From an uncultured Clostridia bacterium (GTDB taxonomy: Bacteria > Bacillota > Clostridia > TANB77 > CAG-508): DNA of 21,067 bases. The stretch covers positions 1-21,067 of the forward strand of contig CANQTJ010000009.1 of NCBI GenBank assembly GCA_947626705.1, given 5' to 3'. Below the pieces are notes generated by a model, which ran no database searches, had not been told where the DNA came from, and saw only the letters and a list, made by a program, of their open reading frames with translations. A program made the position numbers and the translations under genes. Shown here piece after piece: positions 1 to 9,250 of the stretch (position 1 is the first letter of the stretch; every line of letters begins with the position of its first letter).

Positions 1-48
1 ATAAATGGTCTATTGCAAATAATCCATTTAACATTCAACAATAAAAAA

Positions 49-1482
49 TTAAAACAATGGTGCAAATAATCTTAAAATTGATTGCCATAAAGATTTCAAA
101 AAACCTGCTTTAACATCTTTATCATTCAATTCTTTACTATCCTTAAAAGTACTTTCAAAATCCTCATATATTTTATTTATTTCACTAACATTTTCCATAT
201 ATATTCCATTTTCAAAATGAAGATATAAACTTCTATAATCCATATTTATTGTTCCAACTACTGCTCTAATATCATCTGATAAGAATACTTTAGAATGAAC
301 AAATCCATTTGTATATTTATAGATTTTTACTCCATTTTCATGTAACACTCTAAAAAATGAGGTTGTTTGTGTATAAACTATTTTTTTATCTGGTATTCCA
401 GGTACAATTATCTTTACATTGACTCCTCTTTTAGCTGCTCTACAAAGTGAGTTGACCATATCAGTATCAATTATTAAATATGGAGTCATTATATATAAAT
501 AACTTTTTGCACTATTAATTATATTAATATAAACATCTTCTCCAATTAAATCTTTATGAAGTGGTGCAACTCCATAAGGAATATTAGCATTCCATAAAGT
601 TAAAAACATAACTGTTAAATTCCAAATAGCATCACCTACAATTTTTATGCCATTATCTTTCCATATACCTAGTTTACTATTTATATTTATATATTCATCA
701 CTTAAATTAACACCACCTGAAAAAGCAACTTTTCCATCTATAATTGTAATTTTTCTGTGATCTCTATTGTTCATAAATATTCCTCTAAAAGGACTTAATT
801 TATTAAATGGTATACATTTTATACCATACTCAGCAAGTTTTTGTGAATAGTTTGTTGCAAGCATTGCAATGCTTCCCATATCATCATATAATATTCTAAC
901 ATCTACACCTTTATTTGCTTTTTCTTTCAATATGTCTAAAATACCATTCCACATAACTCCTTCATTAATGATAAAATATTCCATAAATATAAATTTTTCA
1001 GCTTTTTTAAGTTCTTTTAATAATTCAGGATAAAATTTTTCACCAAAATTATAATAAGTAATTTCATTATTGGTACTTACACAATAATTTGTTCTATTTA
1101 TTAAATATTTAATATTATCTAATTTTTTATCATCTATTTGTTTTTTTATTTTTTCATCTTGAACTAAGTATTTATTGTATTTTTCTTCACATTCAAATAT
1201 TCTTTTTAATAATTTATTTCTAGAATAATTTTTTCCTAGTGTAATTAATAAAATTGTTCCAAATATTGGAAATATTAATATTAATATTATCCATGGTAAA
1301 TCATTTGAAAGTCTTGTACTGTCTTTTAATATGCTTAGAACAATTAAAATACTAGCTATAGTATAAAATAGCGTAATAATACCTAAATATTTATAAAAAA
1401 ATAATCTTATTATAATGGCAAATCCAAATTGTAGAATAACTCCTATTATAACTATTAAAGCTCTTTTTATTGCATTTAACAT
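49..1482 (-). CDS. cls: Cardiolipin synthase, phospholipase D superfamily
   Basis: This 477-residue membrane enzyme should condense two phosphatidylglycerol molecules into cardiolipin and glycerol at the inner face of the cell membrane. Seen: two N-terminal hydrophobic hairpins (about residues 8-55 and 63-83), then two phospholipase D HKD motifs. Motif 1 has H242, K244 and D249 in HRKITIID; motif 2 has H396, K398 and D403 in HSKVFLSD. The order of membrane segments then paired HKD motifs, and the length near 480, fit bacterial ClsA-type synthases. The start is supported by an AAAGGAG about 10 bases upstream. It lies downstream of the LemA operon in the same direction, but a strong hairpin at 1529-1559 separates them, so it is probably transcribed independently. 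No promoter was clear. The gene looks intact. Confidence 0.93.
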   Translation of the reverse strand: MLNAIKRALIVIIGVILQFGFAIIIRLFFYKYLGIITLFYTIASILIVLSILKDSTRLSNDLPWIILILIFPIFGTILLITLGKNYSRNKLLKRIFECEEKYNKYLVQDEKIKKQIDDKKLDNIKYLINRTNYCVSTNNEITYYNFGEKFYPELLKELKKAEKFIFMEYFIINEGVMWNGILDILKEKANKGVDVRILYDDMGSIAMLATNYSQKLAEYGIKCIPFNKLSPFRGIFMNNRDHRKITIIDGKVAFSGGVNLSDEYININSKLGIWKDNGIKIVGDAIWNLTVMFLTLWNANIPYGVAPLHKDLIGEDVYINIINSAKSYLYIMTPYLIIDTDMVNSLCRAAKRGVNVKIIVPGIPDKKIVYTQTTSFFRVLHENGVKIYKYTNGFVHSKVFLSDDIRAVVGTINMDYRSLYLHFENGIYMENVSEINKIYEDFESTFKDSKELNDKDVKAGFLKSLWQSILRLFAPLF

Positions 1483-1528
1483 ATTTTTATAACTCCTTTA
1501 TAAATTAATATCATATATATTATCATAA

Positions 1529-1559
1529 AAGCAGATAATTATCAAATAATTATCTGCTT
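1529..1559 (-). terminator. Rho-independent terminator after lemA
   Basis: A perfect 14-bp stem (1529-1542 with 1546-1559) closes on a 3-base loop. Read on the minus strand it is followed by TTTTATG, a short U-tract. It sits between the end of lemA and the start of cls and should end the DUF3137-lemA transcript. Confidence 0.8.
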
Positions 1560-1621
1560 AATAAACATGTATTATTTATTCTTAAAACTTTTTTATCTTT
1601 GTAATTAATTGTATTAAAAAA

Positions 1622-2161
1622 TTACAAATCAATTTTTACATCTTCACGTTTTTTATCTTCTGCATTGAAAAATTCTTTTCTAGTTAAACCTTGAGAATTT
1701 GCGATTATACTAGATGGAAATGAAATAATTTTTTGATTATAAGATGATACATTAGCATTATAAAGTCTACGTGCAGCTTGTAAGTGTTCTTCAACATCTG
1801 CAATTGCTAATTGTAAAGTCTTATAATTATCACTTGCTTTTAAATCTGGATAATTTTCTGCTAATAATTGTATTTTTGAAAAGTTTTCTTCCATAGCAGC
1901 ATTTGCTTCATTTTTTTCTTGCATTGTCATACCTTTACGTAATTCTATTGTCTTAAATAAAGTTTCTTGTTCATATTTAGCATATCCTTTAACAACATCT
2001 ATCATTTTAGTTAATACATCATATCTTTTAGTTAAAGCTACATCTATTCCAGAATCTGCTTCTTCAATTTTTACAATAGCTCTGTTTAACCCATTATATA
2101 TTGAAATTATATAACCTGCTATAAGTAGTATAATTATTAATACTATAATTACTGTTCCCAT
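1622..2161 (-). CDS. lemA: LemA family protein
   Basis: A 179-residue protein of the LemA family, whose biochemical role is not settled. Seen: one N-terminal membrane segment (about residues 3-23) with almost no cytoplasmic N-tail, then a long helical region rich in charged residues. The family-typical stretch NGLNRAIVKIEEADSGIDVA is followed by a tyrosine-containing helix and the late segment YNQKIISFPSSIIA. The length is normal for the family. A near-perfect AAAGGAGG lies inside the end of the upstream DUF3137 gene, which stops only 2 bases before this ATG, so the two are very likely co-transcribed and translationally coupled. LemA and DUF3137 proteins are frequent neighbours in Firmicutes, which supports both calls. 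Confidence 0.92.
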   Translation of the reverse strand: MGTVIIVLIIILLIAGYIISIYNGLNRAIVKIEEADSGIDVALTKRYDVLTKMIDVVKGYAKYEQETLFKTIELRKGMTMQEKNEANAAMEENFSKIQLLAENYPDLKASDNYKTLQLAIADVEEHLQAARRLYNANVSSYNQKIISFPSSIIANSQGLTRKEFFNAEDKKREDVKIDL

Positions 2162-2163
2162 TC

Positions 2164-3063
2164 TTACACCTCCTTTTTAAATAAATCATTATCAAGATTA
2201 AGCTCATCTACAAATTGAGTTATCAATTTTATATCACCTGATATTTTTTCTATAATTTCTGTTTCATTTATTTGTTTGAATATTGTTGGTGGTTCAAAAG
2301 AATCTTTATTATCATCTATTCCAATATGTAAACGATTATCTATAAAACATAAAAGAAGTTTTCCTCTAGTCATATCACCTAATTTTTCTATTTTACTCAT
2401 TAGAGTAGGCGTAATAATATAAAAAGCATCATGTTCATTTTGTGCATAAACATTAAATCTACTGTTAAAACTCTCTGATTCCATAGAAACTTTTTTAAAT
2501 ATTTCATCTTCTTTTCCAAAGAATCTCTTTACTTTTGAATTTTTAAAACCTTTTTGAGCTATTTGAACATCTGCTTTAAAAGTTTTATTAAAATCAAATA
2601 TCATCCATCTTCCCTTAAATATCGTTGTATATGAAGTACTTGTACTTCCATCTGAATCAGTTGATGTGTGTTCTTCTTCTATATGTACATCAGATTGTTC
2701 AAATTTTATATCTTTGTATTTACCTGATATATAATCTTCTGATTTGTATATATCCCCCATATACATCATTTTTGTATCTGCTATTGTTTCACGAGGTATA
2801 CCATTTAATGGTTGATATACTAAGTCTGAAAATTTAGATTTTAAAGATTTTAGTACAAATTCTTTTTTAAAAATTTTTGTGTATTGGCTATATAATTTAT
2901 AATTAAATAATACTAATAATATGTTTCCTATAAAAAGTATGCATATTAACAGTCCAATACTTTTTGTAAGAATTGTAAAAAGTGCAGAAAAAAGTATGAT
3001 ACTTATAATTCCTATAATAAACCTGTTTCTTAGTTTAAGTCTTATTTCTTCTAATTCTTCCAT
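2164..3063 (-). CDS. DUF3137 domain membrane protein
   Basis: A 299-residue protein with two close N-terminal membrane segments (roughly residues 13-52) and a soluble C-terminal domain matching the DUF3137 pattern: a TDSDGSTSTSYTTIFKGRW strand followed by a phenylalanine-rich stretch. Function is unknown. The family often lies beside LemA, as here, and the pair probably works together at the membrane. The start follows a GGAGG with good spacing, and a near-consensus promoter lies at 3100-3128. It is the first gene of a two-gene operon. The assignment rests on remembered family features and context, not on a search. Confidence 0.82.
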   Translation of the reverse strand: MEELEEIRLKLRNRFIIGIISIILFSALFTILTKSIGLLICILFIGNILLVLFNYKLYSQYTKIFKKEFVLKSLKSKFSDLVYQPLNGIPRETIADTKMMYMGDIYKSEDYISGKYKDIKFEQSDVHIEEEHTSTDSDGSTSTSYTTIFKGRWMIFDFNKTFKADVQIAQKGFKNSKVKRFFGKEDEIFKKVSMESESFNSRFNVYAQNEHDAFYIITPTLMSKIEKLGDMTRGKLLLCFIDNRLHIGIDDNKDSFEPPTIFKQINETEIIEKISGDIKLITQFVDELNLDNDLFKKEV

Positions 3064-3099
3064 AAATTCCTCCGTTTTTATTACATATATTTTTAATTA

Positions 3100-3128
3100 A
3101 TTATATATTTTAAAATCTTTTAAGTCAA
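3100..3128 (-). promoter_or_regulatory. Sigma-A promoter of DUF3137-lemA
   Basis: On the minus strand TTGACT (3123-3128) and TATAAT (3100-3105) are separated by 17 bases, one mismatch from the vegetative consensus. It is correctly placed about 30 bases upstream of the DUF3137 start. Confidence 0.85.
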
Positions 3129-3256
3129 TATTTATTTTTCTAAAGTTTCTGTATTTTTTTAAGAGGGCTCCCTACCAAGCTTGTAGTATAATTGATTTTT
3201 TGCACTATTTTATTGAATAAATTAAAAAATTATTAAAACTTTGCTACAATATAAAT

Positions 3257-3293
3257 TTGAGAGTAGAAAACTTTTAAAGTCTTCTACTCTCAA
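3257..3293 (-). terminator. Hairpin terminator after the dockerin gene
   Basis: A 12-bp perfect stem (3257-3268 with 3282-3293), with further pairing possible in the loop, lies about 20 bases beyond the stop codon of the large surface protein. The U-tract on the minus strand is weak (AAATTTATATT), so it is a plausible rather than ideal terminator. Confidence 0.65.
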
Positions 3294-3313
3294 TTTAACC
3301 TTTTATATATAAT

Positions 3314-6300
3314 TTACTCATCTTCATTAACTAAGTCTGAATATAAATCATCAATTTTTTTAATAAAAGCTAATTTTAACCTTCCAATATCATTTACACT
3401 TATTCCTTCTAGGTCATCATTTTCTATTGCTTCTAAGTAAACTCCTGTTAATGCTGTTACACCAATGTAATGCATTTTTGCAACTCCTATGTCATTTACT
3501 GTTAATTGAGCATCACCATCTACATCTCCTCTTACTGAAAATGTCCATATTTTAGTTCCTACTGTTACAGTATCTCCTGTAGCGACTGGAGCTGATGTGT
3601 CTGTTACAAGGTTAAGAGATTGTGTTCTTTCTACATCAGAGCTTTCAGTTATTGAATGATATTTTGGTGTTTGTGAACAATTTAATAATTTATTTAATGT
3701 TTCATAAGTCATTCCAAGAGGAGCATCTATAATATTTTTTTCTTCTTTAAGAATAACATGTTGTTCTTCTGCTTCTGGTTTAAGTTCTAAAGTTTCTTCT
3801 ACTACTTTTGCTATAGTAAATGCTTTAGTATAGTCAGTAATCTTTATTGTTCCATTTTCTCCGTAATCTTCCTGTTCCAGCATTCATATTATTTAATTTT
3901 ACTATTGTTTCTATTGTTTGTTGTTCAGAAAAATCTATTTCATTTTTTACTTTGAACTTTAATGTAAGTATTTCGTCTGTTGAATCTTTAACTAAATCAT
4001 CATTTATAGTATCAGAAGTAAATGTTTTATTATCTTTATCATAAGTATATTTCCAAACTTTTAGTTCTCCTTGTGATGTTTGTTCATTTTCTTGCATATC
4101 TAATTCTAATAAATTTTCATCATATTCGAAATTACCACCTATAATATTAATTCCGTTACCTAAATTATTAGATTCTGATATAGAATATGTTATTTCAAAT
4201 TTATCTCCTGCATGTAAATTTGTAATTTCTGATTTTGTTTCTCCATCAATTTTGTATGCTTTAGATGTTAATGTTAAAGATGTATTATTTACAATAGGTT
4301 GTGTAACAACTTCTGCTCCTAATTCTTCTTCTTGTTGATGAACACTTTTTGCTGCAAAAGCAACTTTTATCATTACACTAGAATCATTTGTAGCTGATTC
4401 ACTTTTAGCTAGTTCATTTGCAATATCTTCATATTTTACTTCTAAAGTATGTTCAGTTACATTATCAGAAAAGTCTATAACTTCATCTCCAACCATTATT
4501 TCATCAATTTCATATCCTTCATCTGCAACAATTTTGAATTGTTTATTTGGTATAGCTGGTAATGTAGTTTCATCATCTACTGTTTTTTCTGTTTCTCTTA
4601 ATACATTAATTGTATCAGCAACTTTTGCTTGTTCTTGATTTGCATCTTCTAGACCTGTAATATCTAGAACTTTACCACCTTCTGTTACATTTAATATTGC
4701 TGATTTATCAGCATTTTGTTTGTCTGATTCTGTTTTAGTTACAGCAGCAATAGTAAATGGACTAAAACTATATACTTCAACTATTAAACCTAATGGTGTA
4801 ATTGTGCAAGGTATTTCTTCAACACCAGTAATTTCACCTTGAGCATTCTTTATATAGTGATATGCTTTAAATGTAACTCCTGCATCTTCTGGTCCATAAC
4901 CTTGTGGGAATCCAAGCATAACTCTAACTCCCATTCCATCTTTTAGATTTTTTTGTTGTTGTTTACACAATGTAAGATTTATATTATAAGTTTCTGTTGA
5001 TTCAACTTGACGTCCTTCGCCTTCTTTTTCTAGATATTCGTCTAATCCTTTTTCCATAGCATTTGTTTCAGCTTTTGTTGTTTTTGTGGTTACAAGTGTT
5101 AATCTATGTTTTAATATATCAGATAATTTTTGCATCTGTTCTTCATCAACACCTTCTAATCCCATTTGTGTCATATCAATATTATCATCCATTAAAACTG
5201 GTTTTCCGTATACATTTAAGTTAAATCCTTGAGCTGTATATGCATAAGCAGAACACTCATGAGCACATTGATATATAGTAGATAATGGTTTTTTATGGCT
5301 ATAAGTTCCTACTAAGCCTTTGAAATCAAAGATATAATAAACTGTATCATCTGCCCACATTTCACTTGGTGTAAAGTTAAAACTAAATGTACTTGTTCCG
5401 TCAAAATTAAAATCTGTTATTTTATATTGTAGTCTAGGATGTGTTTCACTTCCAATTGTAATATCATCAGAAGCATCTCTATATGTTTGTGTTAATGGTT
5501 CATATATCATAACTGATACTGATGGTTCTACTCCACTTTCATCTGGAATTAATACATCATCATATTCTATAGTAACTGGATATGATTTTCCAATATATTG
5601 AACACTACTTACAGCTGGTGTTGCTCTTTTTACATAAGGTGGAGCTACATATTGTCCATTAGGATTGTTTAATATATCTGTTTTATAAATAAGTGATTCT
5701 TCTGTTCCTAAATATGTTGTTTGTTTTCTAATAGCTTCTAAATCTGAAGTTTGTTGATATGGAGCTGGAGCAATGTCTGTAACTGCAACTTGTAAATAAC
5801 TTACATGAACAACCATAAATTCTATCCATTCATCTGTATCTAACATTCCAGAATTACCATAAATATCTGGACGTGGATAAGCCCAACCTGAACTTCTTAT
5901 TTCTCCATTTTCACCCTCTTGATAAAAGTTTGTAAGTATATAAACTCCATCTTCTTCAATAGCTTTTTGACATCCATGTCCATTGTAGCTTACTCTTAAA
6001 ATAGAACTTGAACTGTCATCTTCTGAATTATAACTTTCATCATCTAATTCTACTTTTAAAGGTCCTTGATCAAATATTACATCAAATTTATCACTTGCTA
6101 CTTCTAGTTCTGGATATGAAAATTCAAAATTAGAAGCTGACATAATTCCAGTAGGAACATGTTTATACATTCTATCTGCTCCAACTAAGAAATATTTTGT
6201 ACTTACTATTTCTTCTCCCTGATTATCATTTTCATCTGTATTGTCAAATGTTACATCAACTGCATACCATTTGTCATCGCTTAATTCAACATAAGCCCAT

Positions 6301-7151
6301 ATATGTTCTTCTGGTTGACTTTCAGTTACTCTATATATACCTTGTACTAATACGCAAGGTATATTTAATTTGTCTAAACATATTTTTAAAGCTTTTGCCA
6401 TACCAGCACAAACAGCATTTCCTTCTTCTAACCCAAATACACCATAACTTGTTCTAATAGTATAAGGATGGTCTGTTTGATGTTCATAAGTATATTTTGT
6501 CATTTTGGCAATTTCATTATGAATAACTTTAACTTCTTGTTCAATTAAATCTTGACCAGTTTGTAAAGTATCTTTTACAGCTTTAGCTTTATTTACAATT
6601 TCATCAACTTTATTATCTACAGTTGTAATTGCTTGTTCAATTTTATCTGTATCTATACTTCCATCTGATTTCAAAAATTCTTTGTTGATATAATTATCGC
6701 CTCTACCTGTACCAACATATAAATGTTTTACATTATTAATTTGGTTTACTCTCATTGTGAAGTAATCAAAATCTACATAGAAAATATTTGGATAATCAGA
6801 CGTAAATGCATCTCTAGCAGCTCCCATTGAATTTAATAATTCTTGAGAACCAGAGGCAAATGCATCTAATTTTGTTTGTAAATCTGATAATTGGTCTTCT
6901 GTAATTTCTCTAGAAACATTTCCTTTTTTCAAATCGCCTTTTAAATACATATCTTCCATTACGTTATAAAAAACTTTTGAATCTTCTGTTAATTGATTAT
7001 AAAAATATTTTGTAGATATATTTTTGTTAGTTGTTGTTTCTTGTGCTTCATCAGCATAAACAACACTTGGTATAGCAACATTAATCCAAGATAATTGTGA
7101 TACAAATATTGCTATAACTAATATTATCGAAATTAATTTTTTTGTTTTCAT
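3314..7151 (-). pseudogene. Secreted transglutaminase-cohesin-dockerin protein, frameshifted
   Basis: Two overlapping reading frames (3834-7151 and 3314-3883) form one protein of about 1278 residues if one extra base near 3869-3870 is removed; the join then reads NNMNAGTG-DYGENGTIK without a gap. Seen: an N-terminal signal peptide (about 1-34, ending VVYADEA); a transglutaminase-like core with C248 (NAVCAG), H283 (EEHIWAY) and D299 (WYAVDVTFD) as a Cys-His-Asp triad; a long middle region of beta-rich surface-protein type; a cohesin-like domain just before the frameshift; and a dockerin-like C-terminus with two repeats (GDVDGDAQLTVNDIG and a weaker one ending ISVNDIGRLKLAF). No LPXTG or SLH anchor is visible. 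Probably exported and held or cross-linked at the surface, or docked to another protein; substrate unknown. The start has a GGGGG Shine-Dalgarno and its own promoter. It could be a true pseudogene or a one-base sequencing error. Confidence 0.8.
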
Positions 7152-7187
7152 AAATAACCCCCTTAATATATTTATTTATTCCTTTAT

Positions 7188-7217
7188 ATTATATCACAAA
7201 TTTACCTTAAAAGACAA
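7188..7217 (-). promoter_or_regulatory. Promoter of the transglutaminase/dockerin gene
   Basis: On the minus strand TTGTCT (7212-7217), an 18-base spacer and TATAAT (7188-7193) with an extended TGA before the -10. It reads toward the start codon at 7151 with a leader of about 30 bases. Confidence 0.75.
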
Positions 7218-7332
7218 TATTTTCCTTAAATTAAGTTTTATTTTTTTATATACCTTTTAAAAAAAATTATCTATTTAAAAGTTCCATTCTTCAAGGCTTT
7301 TAGATACTTAAATATTCAAATAAAAATACTTC

Positions 7333-7361
7333 TTGTATATTTCATATTTTTATGATATACT
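7333..7361 (+). promoter_or_regulatory. Promoter of the recombinase leader
   Basis: TTGTAT (7333-7338) and TATACT (7356-7361) are spaced exactly 17 bases. The spacer holds a small palindrome, TCATA-N4-TATGA, which could be an operator. Transcription would begin near 7368, just before the AAAGGAGG at 7377-7384. Confidence 0.7.
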
Positions 7362-7392
7362 TAACGTATCAAAATCAAAGGAGGATTTGAGT

Positions 7393-7590
7393 ATGGTAAT
7401 CTATAACAGGAAAATGCGGAGATTAACTAGAGGTATGTCAATATATGTATTTTATATTAATGTACCACTATTAGAGGTATCTAAAAGAAGGATACTACCT
7501 AAAAACAGGATTATACCTAATCTCAAAAATGTTTCTGTAAATACAACCGTGTCCAAAAGACGCTCATTTGCGTCAGATAGGCATCATTAA
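7393..7590 (+). CDS. Small basic ORF of unknown function in the recombinase leader
   Basis: A 65-residue ORF starting at the ATG at 7393, chosen because AAAGGAGG lies 8 bases upstream and a promoter lies just before that. The predicted peptide is strongly basic (many Arg and Lys, few acidic residues), ends FASDRHH and resembles no family I recognise. It uses several AGG, CGG and CGC codons, unlike the neighbouring genes, and its last 14 codons overlap a stable RNA hairpin, so the nucleotide structure may matter more than the peptide. Either it is a real small protein, a leader peptide that couples translation to expression of the recombinase, or a chance ORF behind a good ribosome site. Confidence 0.4.
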   Translation: MVIYNRKMRRLTRGMSIYVFYINVPLLEVSKRRILPKNRIIPNLKNVSVNTTVSKRRSFASDRHH

Positions 7591-7643
7591 AAGCTTTTTG
7601 GACCACCATAAAAATCTTTTTAGCCACCACAATTGTGGTGGCT
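7551..7643 (+). promoter_or_regulatory. Structured leader with 22-bp perfect palindrome before the recombinase
   Basis: Three elements stack within about 90 bases. An outer stem pairs GTCCAAAA (7551-7558) with TTTTGGAC (7596-7603). An inner hairpin pairs GACGC (7559-7563) with GCGTC (7570-7574). A perfect palindrome of 11-bp half-sites AGCCACCACAA occupies 7622-7643. CCACCA at 7603-7608 could pair alternatively with TGGTGG at 7637-7642, giving mutually exclusive folds. No U-tract follows the palindrome, so it is not a normal terminator. It lies 14 bases before the GGAG of the recombinase gene; it could be an operator, a riboregulator or a binding site for the recombinase itself. Confidence 0.5.
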
Positions 7644-7671
7644 TATCATAATAAATGGAGTGTGAATAAAA

Positions 7672-8655
7672 ATGATAAATCATCAAAATAACCCAGATTA
7701 TTTAAATTCCTTTTTAGACTATACAATAACAATATTAAACAAATCTCCTAATACAGTTAAAGAATATAATTATGACTTAGCAATGTTTTTAAAATTTATA
7801 AAGTTAAAATTTAATCTTACAAATGAAACAGATTTTTCTAATATAACAATAAAAGATATTTCAATAGATACAATTAAAAAAATTAAATTAGATGATATTC
7901 ATGCATTTTTAAGTTACTTAACTAATACATATCACAGTAAGGCTGCCACCCGTGCAAGAAAAGCTTCTAGTATAAGAGTATTTTTTAATTATTTATGTGC
8001 AAAAGCTAATTTAATAGAAATAAATCCTGCTCAAAACTTAGAAACTCCAAAATTAGATAGAAGATTACCTAAGTATTTAAGCTTAGAAGATAGTAAAAAA
8101 TTATTACAGGTTACTGAAAATGAAGATAATAGAAATTCTAAAAGAGATTATGCAATAATTACTTTATTTCTAAATTGTGGTATGCGTTTATCTGAATTAG
8201 TAGGAATAAATATTAATGATATAGATTTTAGTGAAAATAAAATGACTGTTATTGGTAAAGGCAATAAAGAAAGAACTATATATCTAAATAAAGCATGTAT
8301 TAAAGCTATTAAATCTTATTTAGATGTAAGACCAAATGACGGAATTAAAACAGATAAACAGAATTCTCGTAAAGCTTTATTTTTAAGTGAAAGAAAAGAA
8401 AGAATTAGTCGCAGAACTGTGCAATACATTGTTGATAAAGAACTTCTAATTGCTGGATTAGATACAAAAAAATATTCAACGCATAAACTAAGGCATACAG
8501 CTGCAACTTTAATGTATCAATATGGAAATGTTGATATTAGAGCTTTACAAGAAGTTTTAGGTCATGAAAGTATATCAACTACAGAAATTTATACTCATGT
8601 TGCTAATCAACAAGCAAGAAATGCTATTGAAAGTAACCCATTAGCAGACATATAA
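7672..8655 (+). CDS. XerC/XerD-type tyrosine recombinase
   Basis: A 327-residue site-specific recombinase that would cut and rejoin DNA at short inverted core sites through a phosphotyrosine intermediate. Seen: an N-terminal SAM-like core-binding domain (about 10-120) and a C-terminal catalytic domain (about 135-315) with R172 (GMRLSEL), K196 (GKGNKER), H271 and R274 (HKLRH), H298 (LGHESI) and Y307 (IYTHV), so all catalytic residues are present. Size suits both chromosome-dimer Xer proteins and dedicated DNA invertases of the RecV type. Expression appears to start at the promoter at 7333-7361 and run through a structured leader; its own GGAG lies 11 bases upstream of the ATG. It is the only recombinase in the window and a candidate to act on the inverted site pairs at 17.06-17.26 and 18.53-18.79 kb, though that link is inference. 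The gene is intact. Confidence 0.9.
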   Translation: MINHQNNPDYLNSFLDYTITILNKSPNTVKEYNYDLAMFLKFIKLKFNLTNETDFSNITIKDISIDTIKKIKLDDIHAFLSYLTNTYHSKAATRARKASSIRVFFNYLCAKANLIEINPAQNLETPKLDRRLPKYLSLEDSKKLLQVTENEDNRNSKRDYAIITLFLNCGMRLSELVGININDIDFSENKMTVIGKGNKERTIYLNKACIKAIKSYLDVRPNDGIKTDKQNSRKALFLSERKERISRRTVQYIVDKELLIAGLDTKKYSTHKLRHTAATLMYQYGNVDIRALQEVLGHESISTTEIYTHVANQQARNAIESNPLADI

Positions 8656-8696
8656 GGTATTTAATATGTTCACTAATAACATACCTTTAGTTCAAT

Positions 8697-8736
8697 AAAA
8701 GGAACTGGTGAAACTTAAATTTCACCAGTTCCTTTT
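8697..8736. terminator. Strong bidirectional terminator
   Basis: A perfect 17-bp stem (8697-8713 with 8720-8736) around a 6-base loop, with A4 on one side and T4 on the other, so it can act on both strands. It ends the recombinase transcript and the convergent minus-strand gene. The stem overlaps the last codons of that minus-strand gene. A weaker hairpin (AAGGT paired with ACCTT, 8654-8690) precedes it. Confidence 0.88.
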
Positions 8737-9101
8737 AAATCATAAAATAACATTGATACATACAAATATTCTGCCAACTTTTCTTTAGATAAATTTTGAG
8801 GAAAACAAATATATGTGATGTCCCCTCTGCTATTAGTATAATAGTACAAAGTTAGTTCAATTTCATAACAATCTAACTTTTTATAATTTATAGTATCTAC
8901 TTCTCTTGATATTTTACAAAAAATGTTTTGTAAAATTAAATAAATTTCTTTATTGGTTAGATTGCTATCTTCTGAAAACCAATTCATAACGTAATTATCA
9001 TTTTTCCTGTTTATGTAAATTTTGATTTTTGCATTTAATTTAAAATTGGTTTTCTTCCGAAATTCCTTACTAAAATTGATAATTTTTCCCATATTTTCCA
9101 T
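8715..9101 (-). CDS. Hypothetical protein, 128 residues
   Basis: I do not recognise this protein. The start at 9101 is preferred over an ATG 21 bases upstream because a GGAGG with normal spacing sits directly before it. No signal peptide or membrane segment is seen. The N-terminal part is basic (KEFRKKTNFKLNAKIKIYINRK) and would form strands and helices of a small cytoplasmic domain; the centre carries an aromatic strand ELTLYYYTN and the C-terminus a helix LSKEKLAEYLYVSMLFYDL. It has its own promoter (9149-9177). The last codons lie within the bidirectional terminator stem. It stands alone and nothing around it indicates a function. Confidence 0.7.
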   Translation of the reverse strand: MENMGKIINFSKEFRKKTNFKLNAKIKIYINRKNDNYVMNWFSEDSNLTNKEIYLILQNIFCKISREVDTINYKKLDCYEIELTLYYYTNSRGDITYICFPQNLSKEKLAEYLYVSMLFYDLKGTGEI

Positions 9102-9148
9102 AAAGTTTCCCTCCGTATACAAAAAACTATTTAGTTTGTGACAAATAT

Positions 9149-9177
9149 ATTATACACTAACTTTTCATAATATTCAA
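9149..9177 (-). promoter_or_regulatory. Promoter of the 128-residue hypothetical gene
   Basis: On the minus strand TTGAAT (9172-9177), 17 bases, TATAAT (9149-9154). The leader to the start at 9101 is about 40 bases. Confidence 0.75.
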
Positions 9178-9250
9178 TATTTAAGTTTCATTTTTTTAAT
9201 TATAGAATGTTGATTTATAAAAAAACAAAACTTAAATTATATTGTAACTA

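Noticed and set aside
2..30. Seven-base inverted repeat (TAAATGG and CCATTTA) after cls as a terminator.
   Set aside because: Short stem, 15-base loop and no clear U-tract; not distinguishable from chance in this AT-rich DNA.
3155..3195. GC-richer patch with CTAC-CAAGCTTG-TAG and a plus-strand TATAAT, followed 60 bases later by a hairpin, suggesting a small RNA.
   Set aside because: There is no acceptable -35, the hairpin is better explained as the terminator of the minus-strand gene, and no known RNA family is recognisable.
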